A stretch of DNA of 64,000 bases from Bacillus sp. 123MFChir2 (lineage in GTDB: Bacteria; Bacillota; Bacilli; Bacillales; Bacillaceae_G). Below the pieces are notes generated by a model. The model worked only from the letters and a program-made list of their open reading frames with translations, had not been told where the DNA came from and ran no database searches. Of the stretch, positions 1 through 11,824 are shown one piece after another. Every line of letters starts with the position of its first letter. Position 1 is the first letter of the stretch. Location of the stretch: positions 1 through 64,000 of the forward strand of contig NZ_KB910926.1 in NCBI RefSeq assembly GCF_000383235.1. Direction: 5' to 3'. A program made the position numbers and the translations under genes.

Positions 1-153
<153 letters not shown>

Positions 154-247
154 GTGTTTGTCTAGCATCATAAATAAAAATTGACGTTTCACGTTGTTTG
201 TTTCGTTTAGTTTTCAAAGTTCAATGCCGCGTTTTAGCGACCTTTAT

Positions 248-276
248 AATATAACATGATATTTTGTTTCCGTCAA
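248..276 (-). promoter_or_regulatory. rRNA operon promoter P2 (sigma-A)
   Basis: On the minus strand a -35 TTGACG (276-271) is followed after 17 bases by TATATT (253-248), about 95 bases before the 16S 5' end. It is the nearer of two tandem promoters, the usual Bacillus rRNA arrangement. Confidence 0.75.
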
Positions 277-321
277 CAACTTCTTTTATTTTTTTATCAA
301 CCAAAATTGCTGACTCCGCTT

Positions 322-350
322 ATTATATACACTTTCTAATGTATAAGCAA
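322..350 (-). promoter_or_regulatory. rRNA operon promoter P1 (sigma-A)
   Basis: On the minus strand TTGCTT (350-345), a 17-base spacer and a consensus TATAAT (327-322). It lies between the gyrA terminator and P2, giving the rRNA operon two tandem promoters. Confidence 0.75.
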
Positions 351-361
351 GCCCTATTTTC

Positions 362-389
362 AAAAAAAAATAAAGGGGAAATCCCCCCC
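362..389 (-). terminator. gyrA intrinsic terminator
   Basis: Directly after the gyrA stop the minus strand forms a short GGGGA/TCCCC hairpin followed by TTTA and a run of T (370-362). It separates the gyrase transcript from the rRNA promoters. Confidence 0.75.
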
Positions 390-2855
390 TTATTCTTCTT
401 CATTCCCCTGATTTTCTTCTTCATCTTCTTTTTGTGCTTTTGCCACTGTTGCGACTTCCTGTTCGCCTTCTAAACGAATTAAACGAACGCCTTGTGTATT
501 ACGTCCCATTTGAGAAATTTGGTCAACTGGCATACGAATTAACACACCTGCTGCTGTAATAAGCATAATATCTTCTTCGCCATGTACAGACTTAACAGCA
601 ATTAACTTACCATTTTTATCTGTAATATTACATGTTTTAAGTCCTTTACCACCACGACTTTGTAAACGATATTCCTCAACCGGAGTACGTTTACCATAGC
701 CATTTCTCGTAACAATTAAAACATCCATATTTTCTTCTACAATTTCCATGCCAACAACTTGATCTTCGTCGCCTAGTGTAATAGCTTTAACACCCGCTGC
801 ATTACGTCCCATCGATCGAACATCTTGTTCATGGAAACGAATTAACATCCCATTGCTCGTTCCGACAATCATATCTTTCTCGCCCGTTGTTAAACGAACA
901 GAAATTAATTCATCTTCTTCACGAAGAGAAATAGCAATTAGACCATTGTTACGAATGTTAGCAAATGAGGAAAGCGGCGTTCTTTTTGCAATACCGTATT
1001 TTGTTGTAAAGAATAAAAATTGATTATCATTAAATTCTCGGATTGGAATAATCGCATTTACCCATTCATCTTTATCCACTTCTAATAAGTTGATAATCGG
1101 TATCCCTTTTGCTGTCCGGCTGTATTCAGGAATTTCATACCCTTTCGTACGGTATACTTTCCCTTTATTTGTGAAGAATAAAATGTGATCATGCGTAGAT
1201 GTTGTTAATAAGTGTTCTACAAAGTCATCATCATTTGTACCCATACCTTGAACTCCGCGTCCCCCACGATTTTGCGTTTTGTACGTGGAAGCCGGTAATC
1301 GTTTCACATATCCATTATGAGTAAGTGTGATTACAATGTTTTGCTCTGGAATTAAATCTTCATCCTCGATCGCTTCCATACCGCCAATTGTAATTTCTGA
1401 CCTTCGTGTATCATTAAAGCGATCTTTCACTTCTGTTAATTCTTCACGAATAATTTCAAGAACTTTCTCTTCATCTGCGAGAATTGCTTTTAACTCCGCA
1501 ATCAACGCAAGTAGTTCTTGATATTCTTGTTCAATTTTTTCACGCTCTAACCCTGTTAAACGTTGCAAACGCATATCTAAAATTGCTTGTGCTTGCTTTT
1601 CACTTAAACCAAAACGTTCCATTAATCCTTGCTTTGCAATGTCCGCTGTCTTCGAATTACGAATTAAAGTAATTACTTCATCAAGATGATCTAACGCGAT
1701 GCGTAAACCTTCTAAAATATGAGCGCGAGCTTCTGCTTTCTCTAATTCATATGCAGTACGTCTACGAATAACAACCTTTTGATGCTCTAGGTAATGGTAT
1801 AGACATTCTTTTAAATTTAATACTTTGGGTTCTCCATTTACGAGCGATAGCATATTAATACCAAAGCTTGTCTGAAGTGCTGTATGTTTATATAAGTTAT
1901 TCAATAACACATTTGTATTTACATCTCGTCGTAATTCCATGACGATACGCATACCGTTTCGATCCGATTCATCACGTAAATCTGTAATACCATCAATCTT
2001 TTTGTCTCGAACAAGCTCCGCAATCTTTTCAATCAACCTTGCTTTATTCACTTGATATGGTAGTTCAGTTACAATAATAGATTGTTTCCCATTTGCCTTT
2101 TCTTCGATCTCGACTCTTGCACGAAGAATTACTGTACCACGCCCTGTTTCATATGCTCTTCGAATTCCACTCCGTCCAAGAATTTGACCAGCTGTTGGGA
2201 AATCCGGGCCAGGAATATACTCCATTAATTCTGCGATTGTAATCTCTGGGTTGTGACTTAACGCTAATACCCCATCAATTACTTCACCAAGCTGATGCGG
2301 AGGAATATTCGTTGCCATCCCAACGGCAATACCAGTTGCACCATTTACTAATAAATTAGGAAAACGCGCTGGTAATACAATTGGTTCTCTTTCTGAACCA
2401 TCATAGTTATCTTGATAATCAATTGTATTTTTGGTGATATCACGCAATAATTCCATAGAAATCTTGGACATTTTTGCCTCTGTATAACGCATCGCAGCTG
2501 CCGAATCACCATCGACAGAACCGAAATTACCATGCCCGTTGACTAGCATATAACGTTGACTAAAGTCTTGGGCCATTCGCACCATTGTTTCATATACCGC
2601 TGAATCACCGTGTGGATGATACTTACCAATTACTTCACCAACAATACGCGCTGACTTTTTATACGCTTTATCGGCAGTAATCCCTAAATCATTCATTGCA
2701 TATAAAACCCTACGATGTACAGGCTTTAGCCCATCTCGAACATCTGGTAGTGCACGAGATACGATAACGCTCATCGCGTAATCTAAAAACGAGGTACGCA
2801 TTTCCTGGCTAATATTAATTTCTCGAATTCGGCCTTGTTGTTGGTTGTCTGACAT
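390..2855 (-). CDS. gyrA: DNA gyrase subunit A
   Basis: GyrA carries the DNA breakage-reunion activity of gyrase, which introduces negative supercoils together with GyrB. The 821-residue protein starts [10 protein letters not shown], at the ATG at 2855 preceded by AGGAGGTG at proper spacing; an in-frame ATG at 2873 overlaps that ribosome binding site and is not used. The catalytic tyrosine is in AAMRYTEAK (Tyr124). The quinolone-determining segment reads PHGDSAVYE with Ser85 and Glu89, the usual sensitive residues. The C-terminal domain contains the GyrA-box-like SRGGKG that wraps DNA, and ends in an acidic tail. The gene lies 91 bp after gyrB on the same strand. Confidence 0.98.
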   Translation of the reverse strand: MSDNQQQGRIREINISQEMRTSFLDYAMSVIVSRALPDVRDGLKPVHRRVLYAMNDLGITADKAYKKSARIVGEVIGKYHPHGDSAVYETMVRMAQDFSQRYMLVNGHGNFGSVDGDSAAAMRYTEAKMSKISMELLRDITKNTIDYQDNYDGSEREPIVLPARFPNLLVNGATGIAVGMATNIPPHQLGEVIDGVLALSHNPEITIAELMEYIPGPDFPTAGQILGRSGIRRAYETGRGTVILRARVEIEEKANGKQSIIVTELPYQVNKARLIEKIAELVRDKKIDGITDLRDESDRNGMRIVMELRRDVNTNVLLNNLYKHTALQTSFGINMLSLVNGEPKVLNLKECLYHYLEHQKVVIRRRTAYELEKAEARAHILEGLRIALDHLDEVITLIRNSKTADIAKQGLMERFGLSEKQAQAILDMRLQRLTGLEREKIEQEYQELLALIAELKAILADEEKVLEIIREELTEVKDRFNDTRRSEITIGGMEAIEDEDLIPEQNIVITLTHNGYVKRLPASTYKTQNRGGRGVQGMGTNDDDFVEHLLTTSTHDHILFFTNKGKVYRTKGYEIPEYSRTAKGIPIINLLEVDKDEWVNAIIPIREFNDNQFLFFTTKYGIAKRTPLSSFANIRNNGLIAISLREEDELISVRLTTGEKDMIVGTSNGMLIRFHEQDVRSMGRNAAGVKAITLGDEDQVVGMEIVEENMDVLIVTRNGYGKRTPVEEYRLQSRGGKGLKTCNITDKNGKLIAVKSVHGEEDIMLITAAGVLIRMPVDQISQMGRNTQGVRLIRLEGEQEVATVAKAQKEDEEENQGNEEE

Positions 2856-2946
2856 CAACCAGCACCTCCTCATTACATTTCCGATCGATATATCATGTTC
2901 ATTTATACGTAGAAGACAGGAATACTCCGATTCCTGTCATCAGTCA

Positions 2947-4884
<1,938 letters not shown>

Positions 4885-4907
4885 CTACTTTTCCATTTAG
4901 ACAGAAG

Positions 4908-6035
4908 TTATTTATCTTCTTCTCCACAATCCACCGTGCCGTTCGTTACATGAATTGTTTTTGCTTGTTTTAATGTATCATGCTCAATTCCATCAACACT
5001 TGTCGTTGTTACAAACGTTTGCACTTTTCCTTGAATCGTATTAAGCAGATGTGATTGCCTGTAATCATCCAGTTCTGATAACACATCATCTAATAAAAGG
5101 ATTGGATATTCGTTAACTTCTGAATAAATCAATTCGATCTCAGCTAACTTCAGGGAAAGCGCGGTCGTTCGTTGTTGTCCTTGCGAACCAAAAACTTGAA
5201 CGTTTTTCCCATTAACGAAGAATTGCAAATCGTCACGATGAGGCCCAATTAAGGTTGTACCACGGAAGATTTCACGTTGTTTCACAGATTGGAAACTTTC
5301 ATAGTATACTTCTTCTATTTTCGACAAATCCATGGATTCTGATACATCTATGCTTGGTTTATAAACTATTTCTAGTTCTTCAAGCCCTCTGCTAATACCT
5401 TGATGAATTGGAGCTGCCCATTCTTGCAATAGACGCAAAAATTCAAAACGTTTTTTTAACACCTTTACACCATGTTCAATGAGCTGAAGTGTAAACACAT
5501 CTAGCATAGCTTCATCACTCTTATTGCTTCCCTGCATTTTTTTAAGCAAATGATTACGCTGTGTAAGGACTTTTTGATATTGACTTAATTCATACAAATA
5601 CACAGGAGCTATTTGTCCAAGCTCCATGTCTAAAAATCGTCTTCGTACTTGAGGACTTCCTTTGACAAGGTTTAAATCTTCTGGTGCAAACATAACAACA
5701 TTCATCACACCAATATATTGACTTAATTTTTGTTGCTCCAGCCCATTTAACTTCGCCTTTTTCCCTTTCTTGGAAATATTTAGTTCCAAAGACAAAGAGT
5801 TGTTTCTTTTTTGTAGTTTCCCTTTTATTTTACCATAATCCTCATCCCATCGGATAAGTTCACGATCATTAGAAGTTCGATGAGATTTTGCCATCGCTAA
5901 TACATAGATCGCTTCCATCAAATTGGTTTTTCCTTGCGCATTTTCACCAATAATTACGTTTACTTTATCTTCGAAGGAGAGATCTAACTTCTCGTAATTG
6001 CGATAGTTTTGTAAATGTAATTCTGTAATATACAA
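4908..6035 (-). CDS. recF: DNA replication and repair protein RecF
   Basis: RecF is an SMC/ABC-like ATPase that, with RecO and RecR, loads RecA at single-strand gaps next to duplex DNA. The 375-residue protein has Walker [10 protein letters not shown] (residues 30-38), an ABC signature near [17 protein letters not shown] and Walker [12 protein letters not shown]. The start is a TTG at 6035, preceded by GGGGGA; no nearby ATG fits. It sits 12 bp after yaaA and ahead of gyrB in the conserved dnaA-dnaN-yaaA-recF-gyrBA order, so it is probably co-transcribed. Confidence 0.97.
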   Translation of the reverse strand: MYITELHLQNYRNYEKLDLSFEDKVNVIIGENAQGKTNLMEAIYVLAMAKSHRTSNDRELIRWDEDYGKIKGKLQKRNNSLSLELNISKKGKKAKLNGLEQQKLSQYIGVMNVVMFAPEDLNLVKGSPQVRRRFLDMELGQIAPVYLYELSQYQKVLTQRNHLLKKMQGSNKSDEAMLDVFTLQLIEHGVKVLKKRFEFLRLLQEWAAPIHQGISRGLEELEIVYKPSIDVSESMDLSKIEEVYYESFQSVKQREIFRGTTLIGPHRDDLQFFVNGKNVQVFGSQGQQRTTALSLKLAEIELIYSEVNEYPILLLDDVLSELDDYRQSHLLNTIQGKVQTFVTTTSVDGIEHDTLKQAKTIHVTNGTVDCGEEDK

Positions 6036-6047
6036 AGGGATCCCCCT

Positions 6048-6263
6048 TTATCCTTGAACTTGAAATGTTCCGATCTCCGGAATTTCAATAATGTCATTTG
6101 TATATAATTTTCGGCCTCGTCGATTTTCAAGCTCTTTATTCACATACACTTCATACTCTTGTAAAAACCACTTTACCGCTCCGCCTGTATCAATTACGTC
6201 AGCCAGTTTTAAAAATTGTCCTAATGTAATATATTCTGTCGAAATTTGAATACGTTTCATCAT
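6048..6263 (-). CDS. yaaA: S4-domain RNA-binding protein YaaA
   Basis: A 71-residue protein with an S4-like RNA-binding fold: the core GQFLKLADVIDTGGAVKWFL matches S4 helices, followed by a basic stretch NRRGRKLY and a final beta segment. The family (YaaA/RlbA) lies between dnaN and recF in Bacillus and has been linked to ribosome assembly; I cannot show that function here. Two adjacent ATG codons (6263 and 6260) are both possible starts; the ribosome binding site is weak. Confidence 0.93.
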   Translation of the reverse strand: MMKRIQISTEYITLGQFLKLADVIDTGGAVKWFLQEYEVYVNKELENRRGRKLYTNDIIEIPEIGTFQVQG

Positions 6264-6342
6264 AAATCGCTCACTTTCTAAAAGTGTTCATTCTTTCATT
6301 GTACTAAATAAACAAGCATTAGGAAAGTAATAGCGAGAAATC

Positions 6343-6379
6343 AAAAGGGTTACCAGTAGATTTGCACTAGTAACCCTTA
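6343..6379 (-). terminator. dnaN intrinsic terminator
   Basis: Inverted repeat AAGGGTTAC (6345-6353) / GTAACCCTT (6370-6378), followed on the minus strand by TTTTGATTT. It lies directly after the dnaN stop and before yaaA, so yaaA-recF may need readthrough or a promoter at 6264-6342. Confidence 0.75.
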
Positions 6380-6387
6380 TCATAATT

Positions 6388-7533
6388 TTAGTACGTACGT
6401 ACTGGTAAAATTAATTGAACGATGGATTCATCGTTCACAGTACGGATTAAAAATGGTCTCATCGCGCCAGTAAAACTAATTTTGATTTCTGTACTATCCA
6501 ACGCTTTTAATGCATCCATCATATATTTTGCACTAAACGAAATTTTTAACTCTTCTCCAGCAAATTGTTCACATTGAACCTCTTCTACTACTTTTCCGAT
6601 TTCTGGAGAATTCGATGAAATTTCCAACATTTGATTTTCTAACGTTGATAATTTCACAACATTATTACGTCCATCCCTCGCTAATAATGATGCTCGATCA
6701 ATTGCTTGCAAAAATTCTTTTGTATTTACAAAAATATCTGTTTTACTATCAGGCGGAATTAATCTTGTAGTGTCAGGGTAGCTACCTTCTAGTAGTCTAG
6801 AGAAAAATAACAAATGCTTTGTGCGGAATAGAACTTGATACTCCGTTATAACAATATCTACCATCTCTTCTGATTCATCAAGAATTTTACTTAACTCATT
6901 TAAACTTTTTCCTGGAATAACAACATTAGCTTGGAATTCATTCGCAATAGTTTGTCCTGCGATTTTAGCTTTACGAAGTGCTAAACGATGACTATCTGTT
7001 GCAATACAAGTCAACTCGCTGTTATATACTTTCCAGTTTACACCTGTCAAGATTGGGCGTGTTTCTGATGTAGATACAGCAAATACAGTTTGACGAATCA
7101 TATGCTTTAAAAGATCTGTCGGGATTTGAAACACATGATGCTCTTCGATCTGAGGTAATAATGGATATTCAGCTGAATCTAAACCATTTAGATTAAACTC
7201 AGATTTTCCAGATTTTATTTTTGTCATAAAATTACTTTCTACAGAAATTTCAACTGTATCTTTCGGTAATTTTTTTACAATTTCACTGAAATATTTTGCT
7301 TGTAAAATAATACTTCCATGTTGTTTTATTTCTACAATTTCTTTTCCATCTTCTTCAACTGGGATAAAAGATTCAATGGATATATCTGCGTCACTACCTG
7401 TTAATGTAACACCTTCTTCATTTGCTACAATTTTAATCCCTGTAAGAATCGGAATCGTTGTACGAGAGGAAACAGCTTTCATTACATCTTGTACACTTCT
7501 GACAAGGTGATCTTTTTGAATTGAAAAATGCAT
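6388..7533 (-). CDS. dnaN: DNA polymerase III sliding clamp (beta subunit)
   Basis: The beta clamp encircles DNA and tethers DNA polymerase, mismatch repair and regulatory proteins. The 381-residue protein has the three-domain clamp architecture, recognisable from SSRTTIPILTGIKI near the N-terminus, TSETRPILTGVNW in the middle domain and the C-terminal LPVRTY that forms part of the protein-binding pocket. The ATG at 7533 follows GGAGGG. Compared with B. anthracis DnaN as I remember it, there are scattered substitutions and a 2-residue insertion around residue 190, which argues for a diverged B. cereus group species. Confidence 0.98.
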   Translation of the reverse strand: MHFSIQKDHLVRSVQDVMKAVSSRTTIPILTGIKIVANEEGVTLTGSDADISIESFIPVEEDGKEIVEIKQHGSIILQAKYFSEIVKKLPKDTVEISVESNFMTKIKSGKSEFNLNGLDSAEYPLLPQIEEHHVFQIPTDLLKHMIRQTVFAVSTSETRPILTGVNWKVYNSELTCIATDSHRLALRKAKIAGQTIANEFQANVVIPGKSLNELSKILDESEEMVDIVITEYQVLFRTKHLLFFSRLLEGSYPDTTRLIPPDSKTDIFVNTKEFLQAIDRASLLARDGRNNVVKLSTLENQMLEISSNSPEIGKVVEEVQCEQFAGEELKISFSAKYMMDALKALDSTEIKISFTGAMRPFLIRTVNDESIVQLILPVRTY

Positions 7534-7587
7534 ATTGAAACCCTCCGGTAAGTATAAAATTGAGTTTATTTAATAATAATAAAAAAT

Positions 7588-7605
7588 TAGTAGTAATAGT
7601 AATAG
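7588..7605 (-). other. DnaA-trio array of the oriC unwinding element
   Basis: Six consecutive trinucleotides TAG TAG TAA TAG TAA TAG lie on the plus strand right next to two DnaA boxes (7610-7626), separated by a short GG-containing spacer. Read 3'-5' on one strand these are the [G/A]AT DnaA-trios that B. subtilis DnaA uses to load on single-stranded DNA. An AT-only stretch (7565-7587) follows, as expected for the duplex-unwinding element. Confidence 0.8.
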
Positions 7606-7609
7606 GGCT

Positions 7610-7700
7610 TGTGGATATGTGGATAACTCATTTAAAAGAAGGAAAAACAGTCTATCTACATGTGGATAGACTGTGTGTAAAACAAGAATAGTTATTCACG
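7610..7700. other. oriC: oriC, DnaA boxes between dnaA and dnaN (incC-type)
   Basis: DnaA boxes at 7610-7618 (TGTGGATAT), 7618-7626 (TGTGGATAA, perfect), 7661-7669 (TGTGGATAG) and a weak TTATTCACG at 7692-7700. The first two overlap by one base and abut the DnaA-trios, the basal unwinding arrangement known for B. subtilis. The third lies inside the dnaA terminator stem. Confidence 0.9.
7642..7674 (-). terminator. dnaA intrinsic terminator overlapping a DnaA box
   Basis: Ten-base stem ACAGTCTATC (7647-7656) / GATAGACTGT (7665-7674) with an 8-base loop, followed on the minus strand by TTTTT (7646-7642). The right arm and loop contain the DnaA-box-like TGTGGATAG. Confidence 0.8.
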
Positions 7701-7720
7701 TTGTTCACATTATTTAATTA

Positions 7721-9064
7721 TTACTTTAAAATATCGCGAATTTCTTCAATTTGTCTTTGTAATTGAGTATCTGTTTTTAATAACTTTGAAATTTTTTCAT
7801 GGGCATGAATGACTGTAGTGTGATCACGTCCTCCGAACTCTTCACCGATTTTTGGTAAAGAGGAATCAGTTAATTCACGAGATAGATACATTGCAATTTG
7901 ACGAGGAAAAGCGACAGATTTTGTGCGCTTTTTTGCTTTAAAGTCTTCTAATTTCACTTGAAAAATATCCCCTACAGCCTTCTGAATGTCGTAAATTGAA
8001 ATAATTTTTGGTTTTGAATTTGGAATAATATGTTTTAGTGCCTCAGCAGCTAAATCCGCATTCATATCCTTATTAATTAAAGAAGAGTACGCTACAACAC
8101 GAATTAGGGCACCTTCTAATTCACGAATGTTAGAGTCAATTTGATTGGCGATATAAAGCATAACTTCATTTGGGATATCAAGTCCCTCAGCTTTTGCTTT
8201 CTTACGTAAAATTGCAATCCTTGTTTCTAAATCTGGAGGAGTAATATCTGTAATGAGTCCCCATTCAAAACGCGAGCGTAAGCGATCTTCTAATGTTGGA
8301 ATTTCTTTTGGTGGACGATCACTTGAAATTACAATTTGCTTACTTTCTTCGTGCAATGCATTAAACGTATGGAAGAATTCCTCTTGTGTCTGTTCTTTTC
8401 CAGCAAGAAATTGAATATCATCTATAAGTAGAACATCGACGTTTCGATATTTATTGCGAAAATCAACTGCTTTATTATCACGAATAGAATTAATAAACTC
8501 ATTTGTAAATTTTTCAGATGATAGATAAACGACTTTTGCGTTTGGATTATGTTCAATGACATAATGACCAATTGCATGCATTAAATGCGTCTTTCCAAGT
8601 CCGACTCCCCCGTAAATAAATAAGGGATTGTATGCTTTAGCGGGTGCTTCCGCTACAGCTAAAGAAGCAGCATGGGCAAAACGATTGCCAGAACCGATTA
8701 CAAAAGTATCAAATATATATTTAGGATTAAGCATACTTTGTGGGAAATGATTAGGTTCATCATGCATTGCTTTATTCTTTTGAACAGGAGGATAGTCAAA
8801 TTCCTCTTCTGTTTGACTTTGTGGAATGATAAAGCGAATTGTAAGTTCTGCTCCCATTAAATGAATAATTGTTTCTGAAATAAGATCAGAATAATGGGAT
8901 TCCAACCAGTCACGTGCAAATTCATTTGGCGCAGTAATTGTTAAAACGTCCTTTTTTAAAGAATACGCTTTTGTAGACTTAAGCCATGTCTCATAACTAG
9001 GCTTACTGACCTTTTTTTCTAATTCTTTTAAGGTACTATTCCATAAATCCGAAATATTTTCCAA
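7721..9064 (-). CDS. dnaA: chromosomal replication initiator protein DnaA
   Basis: DnaA binds DnaA boxes and trios at oriC and opens the duplex to start replication. The 447-residue protein has an N-terminal helicase-interacting domain, a variable linker (about residues 85-110), an AAA+ domain with Walker [10 protein letters not shown] (152-160) and Walker [11 protein letters not shown], and the C-terminal helix-turn-helix signature [11 protein letters not shown]. The start is a TTG at 9064 with a strong AGGAGGG upstream. Its upstream region is packed with DnaA boxes, so autoregulation is likely; it is followed by its own terminator. Confidence 0.98.
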   Translation of the reverse strand: MENISDLWNSTLKELEKKVSKPSYETWLKSTKAYSLKKDVLTITAPNEFARDWLESHYSDLISETIIHLMGAELTIRFIIPQSQTEEEFDYPPVQKNKAMHDEPNHFPQSMLNPKYIFDTFVIGSGNRFAHAASLAVAEAPAKAYNPLFIYGGVGLGKTHLMHAIGHYVIEHNPNAKVVYLSSEKFTNEFINSIRDNKAVDFRNKYRNVDVLLIDDIQFLAGKEQTQEEFFHTFNALHEESKQIVISSDRPPKEIPTLEDRLRSRFEWGLITDITPPDLETRIAILRKKAKAEGLDIPNEVMLYIANQIDSNIRELEGALIRVVAYSSLINKDMNADLAAEALKHIIPNSKPKIISIYDIQKAVGDIFQVKLEDFKAKKRTKSVAFPRQIAMYLSRELTDSSLPKIGEEFGGRDHTTVIHAHEKISKLLKTDTQLQRQIEEIRDILK

Positions 9065-9210
9065 AGGTGTCCCTCCTTTACAAAAGATGATGAGTAAACA
9101 AGATGTTTAATATTTGTATAACGCAAGTGAAAAACGCTGTATATTTATACGAAGTGCTTTTTAAAAGAAAAAAGTACTTGAAATACAAAATAGGGTTTTC
9201 GACAAAAAAA

Positions 9211-9513
9211 CACATTGTGGAAAACTTTTTATGCACATGTGATTATACATGTCCACAAGTTATGCACATATTGTGGATAAATAACAATTGTGAAAAACTT
9301 GTTCAGGGTGAAAACACAACTATAATATCAAAAAAAGATAGCGATAGCAATGTATTTCGGAAAGTTATCCACAAAATCAATACCTTGTGGAATAAACTTG
9401 TCCACAGTACGACATACTGTGTAAAAAATAAAAAAAAGTTTGTGGATAGAAAAAAGTGGTGAAAAAAATTATCCACAACAAATAGAGTGAGATGTGAACA
9501 ACCTTGTGAATAG
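9211..9513. other. oriC: oriC, DnaA-box cluster upstream of dnaA (incA/incB-type)
   Basis: Perfect DnaA boxes at 9272-9280 (TGTGGATAA), 9365-9373 and 9469-9477 (both TTATCCACA). One-mismatch or similar boxes lie at 9216-9224, 9260-9268, 9386-9394, 9398-9406, 9441-9449 and 9505-9513. They occur on both strands in the ~560-bp AT-rich interval between dnaA and rpmH, which holds no credible gene. Together with 7588-7700 this makes a bipartite origin with dnaA between the halves. Confidence 0.93.
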
Positions 9514-9550
9514 TTAAAAAATGAATATTTTATTAAAATTTTTAGAGGCA

Positions 9551-9580
9551 TTGACATTTTACTAATAAATTAACTATAAT
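9551..9580 (+). promoter_or_regulatory. rpmH promoter (sigma-A)
   Basis: TTGACA (9551-9556), 18-base spacer and TATAAT (9575-9580), 46 bases before the rpmH start. The closest upstream DnaA box is about 37 bases away. Confidence 0.85.
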
Positions 9581-9626
9581 TTATAGGACTGTCTTTAACA
9601 GTTATTCCTCAGGGAGGTGTCATATA

Positions 9627-9761
9627 ATGAAAAGAACTTATCAACCAAATAAACGTAAGCGCAGCAAAGTACATGGTTTCCGTAGCCGTATGAGCACAGC
9701 GAACGGACGTAAAGTTCTAGCAGCTCGTCGTCGTAAAGGTAGAAAAGTATTATCTGCGTAG
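9627..9761 (+). CDS. rpmH: 50S ribosomal protein L34
   Basis: A 44-residue, highly basic protein: [20 protein letters not shown], then a central [20 protein letters not shown] segment, the L34 signature. The ATG at 9627 follows AGGGAGGTG. It is the first gene of the right arm and is separated from rnpA by a hairpin, so part of its transcripts should end before rnpA. Confidence 0.97.
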   Translation: MKRTYQPNKRKRSKVHGFRSRMSTANGRKVLAARRRKGRKVLSA

Positions 9762-9789
9762 GCCACTGATCGTTCAGTGGTCTTTTTTT
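9762..9789 (+). terminator. rpmH terminator / attenuator before rnpA
   Basis: Stem CCACTGA (9763-9769) / TCAGTGG (9774-9780) followed by TCTTTTTTT. No promoter is obvious between it and rnpA, so it probably lowers rnpA-yidC-jag expression relative to rpmH. Confidence 0.85.
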
Positions 9790-9839
9790 CTAGTAATTAT
9801 GAGTTTTCCACTGGCGAAATACAGGAGTGTTCAATTGAT

Positions 9840-10205
9840 ATGAAGAAAAAGAATCGTGTAAAGAAGAATGAGGAGTTTCAAGCTGTTTTTCAAAATGGAA
9901 AATCAAATGCCAATCGTCAATTTGTTATCTATCAGTTAGAGAAGCCTGATCAACCGTATTTTCGAATTGGTCTTTCCGTTAGTAAAAAATTAGGAAATGC
10001 AGTCATGCGTAATCGTATTAAACGTATGATCCGTCAAGCTTTTACAGAATTAAAAGATGAGATAGATTCTGGGAAAGATTTTGTTATAATAGCAAGGAAG
10101 CCTTGTTCAGACATGGAATATGAACAATTAAAGAAAAGCTTAATTCATGCTCTGCAACGCTCGGGAGTTAAACGGGCAAAAAATGGCGAAAAAAGAGGAA
10201 AATGA
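9840..10205 (+). CDS. rnpA: ribonuclease P protein component
   Basis: RnpA is the protein subunit that helps the RNase P ribozyme remove 5' leaders from tRNA precursors. The 121-residue protein starts at the ATG at 9840 after CAGGAGTG; upstream in-frame codons run back into the rpmH terminator and were excluded. The family signature is clear: [27 protein letters not shown], a basic RNA-binding helix containing the RNR motif. It lies between rpmH and the membrane insertase gene, the conserved bacterial order. Confidence 0.97.
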   Translation: MKKKNRVKKNEEFQAVFQNGKSNANRQFVIYQLEKPDQPYFRIGLSVSKKLGNAVMRNRIKRMIRQAFTELKDEIDSGKDFVIIARKPCSDMEYEQLKKSLIHALQRSGVKRAKNGEKRGK

Positions 10206-10244
10206 ATTACACTATATACATAACGAAACAAGGAGGAGCAGGCT

Positions 10245-11012
10245 GTGAAAAAAAAGATAGGCTTACTAGTCATGCTTATTGCTGTTATGGCAATTGCTGC
10301 TGGCTGTAATCAAACCAATCAGCCGATTACACCACAAAGTACGGGAATTTGGAATGAATATTTCGTATATCCACTTTCTCAGCTAATCACGTATTTTGCA
10401 AAATTATTTGGCAATAACTATGGTTTAGCGATTGTTATTACGACTCTTATCATTCGTTTTGCTTTATTACCATTAATGATTAAGCAAACAAAGAGTACGA
10501 AAGCAATGCAAGTATTACAACCTGAAATGGCAAAATTAAAAGAAAAATATAGCTCTAAAGACCAAGCAACTCAACAAAAATTGCAACAAGAAATGATGCA
10601 ATTGTATCAAAAGCATGGTATCAATCCATTAGCAGGTTGTTTACCAATATTTATTCAAATGCCAATTTTATTTGCATTTTATCATGCAATTATTAGGACG
10701 GCAGAAATTAAACAACATAGTTTTTTATGGTTTGATTTAGGTCATGCTGATCCATTGTATATTCTTCCGATTGTTGCAGCGATTACAACGTTTATTCAAC
10801 AAAAGCTTGCAATGGCTGGTACTGCGGGGCAAAATCCACAAATGGCAATGATGCTTTGGCTTATGCCTATCATGATTTTAGTTTTCGCAATTAATTTCCC
10901 AGCTGCATTATCTCTTTACTGGGTAGTAGGTAACATTTTTGGTATTGCTCAAACATATTTGATCAAAGGGCCGGATCTTAAGGCTAGTAAGGCAGGAGGA
11001 TCAAGTAAGTGA
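10245..11012 (+). CDS. yidC: membrane protein insertase YidC1 (SpoIIIJ type)
   Basis: YidC inserts and folds membrane proteins, alone or with SecYEG; the rnpA-linked Bacillus copy (SpoIIIJ) is also needed for sigma-G activation during sporulation. The 255-residue protein starts at a GTG at 10245 with a strong AGGAGG. It has a lipoprotein signal with lipobox IAAGC (Cys21), then five membrane segments with [20 protein letters not shown] and [19 protein letters not shown], including the conserved arginine of the hydrophilic groove. It overlaps jag by 4 bases, so the two are translationally coupled. Confidence 0.97.
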   Translation: MKKKIGLLVMLIAVMAIAAGCNQTNQPITPQSTGIWNEYFVYPLSQLITYFAKLFGNNYGLAIVITTLIIRFALLPLMIKQTKSTKAMQVLQPEMAKLKEKYSSKDQATQQKLQQEMMQLYQKHGINPLAGCLPIFIQMPILFAFYHAIIRTAEIKQHSFLWFDLGHADPLYILPIVAAITTFIQQKLAMAGTAGQNPQMAMMLWLMPIMILVFAINFPAALSLYWVVGNIFGIAQTYLIKGPDLKASKAGGSSK

Positions 11013-11626
11013 GTATGATTACTGCTAAAGGACAAACCGTCGAGCTGGCAGTGCAATGCGCATTAGAACAATTGCAAGTATCAAGAGATAAAGTTGAGAT
11101 ACATGTTATTGATGAAGGGAAAAAAGCTTTTCTTGGTTTTATTGGAGGACGACCTGCTATTGTAGAGGTCGTTGTAATAAAAGACCCTGTAGAAGAAGCA
11201 GAACTTTATTTGAAAAGTATCATAAAAGAAATGGATGTTGATGTAACTGTTGGAACAGATGTAAAAGGGCGTGAAATTTACTTTACACTTTCTGGTAGTG
11301 ATGTGGGTGTATTAATTGGAAAAAGAGGGAATATATTAAATTCTTTACAATATGCAACAAAACTTGTTGCAAATCGTAGCACGAAACAGTATATCGGTGT
11401 AACAATTGACGCTGAAAACTATCGTGATAAACGAAAAAATACGTTAGAATTGCTTGCGCTTCGGTTAGCGAAGCAAGTTAGCAATACGAAAAAAAGAGTT
11501 GTGTTAGAACCGATGCCTTCTTTTGAAAGAAAAATTATACATCAAGCACTTTTGAATCATCCGTATGTGATTACGACGTCTGAAGGTAAAGAACCACATC
11601 GACATGTTGTTGTATCTCCGAAATAA
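11009..11626 (+). CDS. jag: RNA-binding protein Jag/KhpB (Jag_N-KH-R3H)
   Basis: A 205-residue protein with an N-terminal Jag domain (about 1-50, [16 protein letters not shown]), a KH domain with the [13 protein letters not shown] loop (about 105-125), and a C-terminal R3H domain ([11 protein letters not shown] ... HRHVVVSPK). KhpB proteins bind RNA together with KhpA and affect cell division and wall synthesis in other Firmicutes. The GTG at 11009 overlaps the yidC stop and fits AGGAGGA at 10994; the alternative ATG at 11015 is too far from it. Confidence 0.95.
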   Translation: MSMITAKGQTVELAVQCALEQLQVSRDKVEIHVIDEGKKAFLGFIGGRPAIVEVVVIKDPVEEAELYLKSIIKEMDVDVTVGTDVKGREIYFTLSGSDVGVLIGKRGNILNSLQYATKLVANRSTKQYIGVTIDAENYRDKRKNTLELLALRLAKQVSNTKKRVVLEPMPSFERKIIHQALLNHPYVITTSEGKEPHRHVVVSPK

Positions 11627-11627
11627 A

Positions 11628-11764
11628 ATAAAACATCCATCCTAAGGAATTGATTCTAGATGGTTGGCTAGTTGAACAAACCAAGCTCTAATAGGTAAAC
11701 TATCTGCTTTACATTTCTTAAAAGATTGAAGTAGGAGTTTTACTATCTTTTAGAGCGGGATAAA
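11628..11764 (-). repeat. bcr1-type repeat, minus orientation
   Basis: The reverse complement follows the full copy at 25111-25264: it starts TTTATCCCGCT, passes the TTGGTTTGTTCAAC segment and ends in TTTAT. It is 137 bp, shorter and more worn than the 154-bp copy, and begins right after the jag stop. Confidence 0.75.
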
Positions 11765-11794
11765 CCGGTAACTCGTTTGAGTGCCGGTTTTTTA
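11764..11794 (+). terminator. intrinsic terminator after jag
   Basis: ACCGG ... CCGGT with an inner ACTC/GAGT pairing and a T-run (11788-11793). It begins where the bcr1 copy ends and probably closes the rpmH-jag operon. Confidence 0.75.
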
Positions 11795-11824
11795 CTGGAT
11801 AAAATGTAAAGACAGAGAATGGTC

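Noticed and set aside
179-194. Half parS-like GTTTCACG in the rRNA leader
   Set aside because: Only the left half matches; the right half reads TTGTTTG, so the palindrome is absent.
2856-2873. Upstream in-frame ATG for gyrA
   Set aside because: It overlaps the AGGAGGTG ribosome binding site of the ATG at 2855, and the protein family starts MSDNQQQ.
9103-9462. Open reading frame of about 119 codons in the dnaA-rpmH gap
   Set aside because: It consists largely of DnaA boxes and AT-rich origin DNA, has no ribosome binding site and no family pattern.
9303-9557. Minus-strand open reading frame across oriC
   Set aside because: Same region; low-complexity Phe/Leu-rich translation, no start signal.
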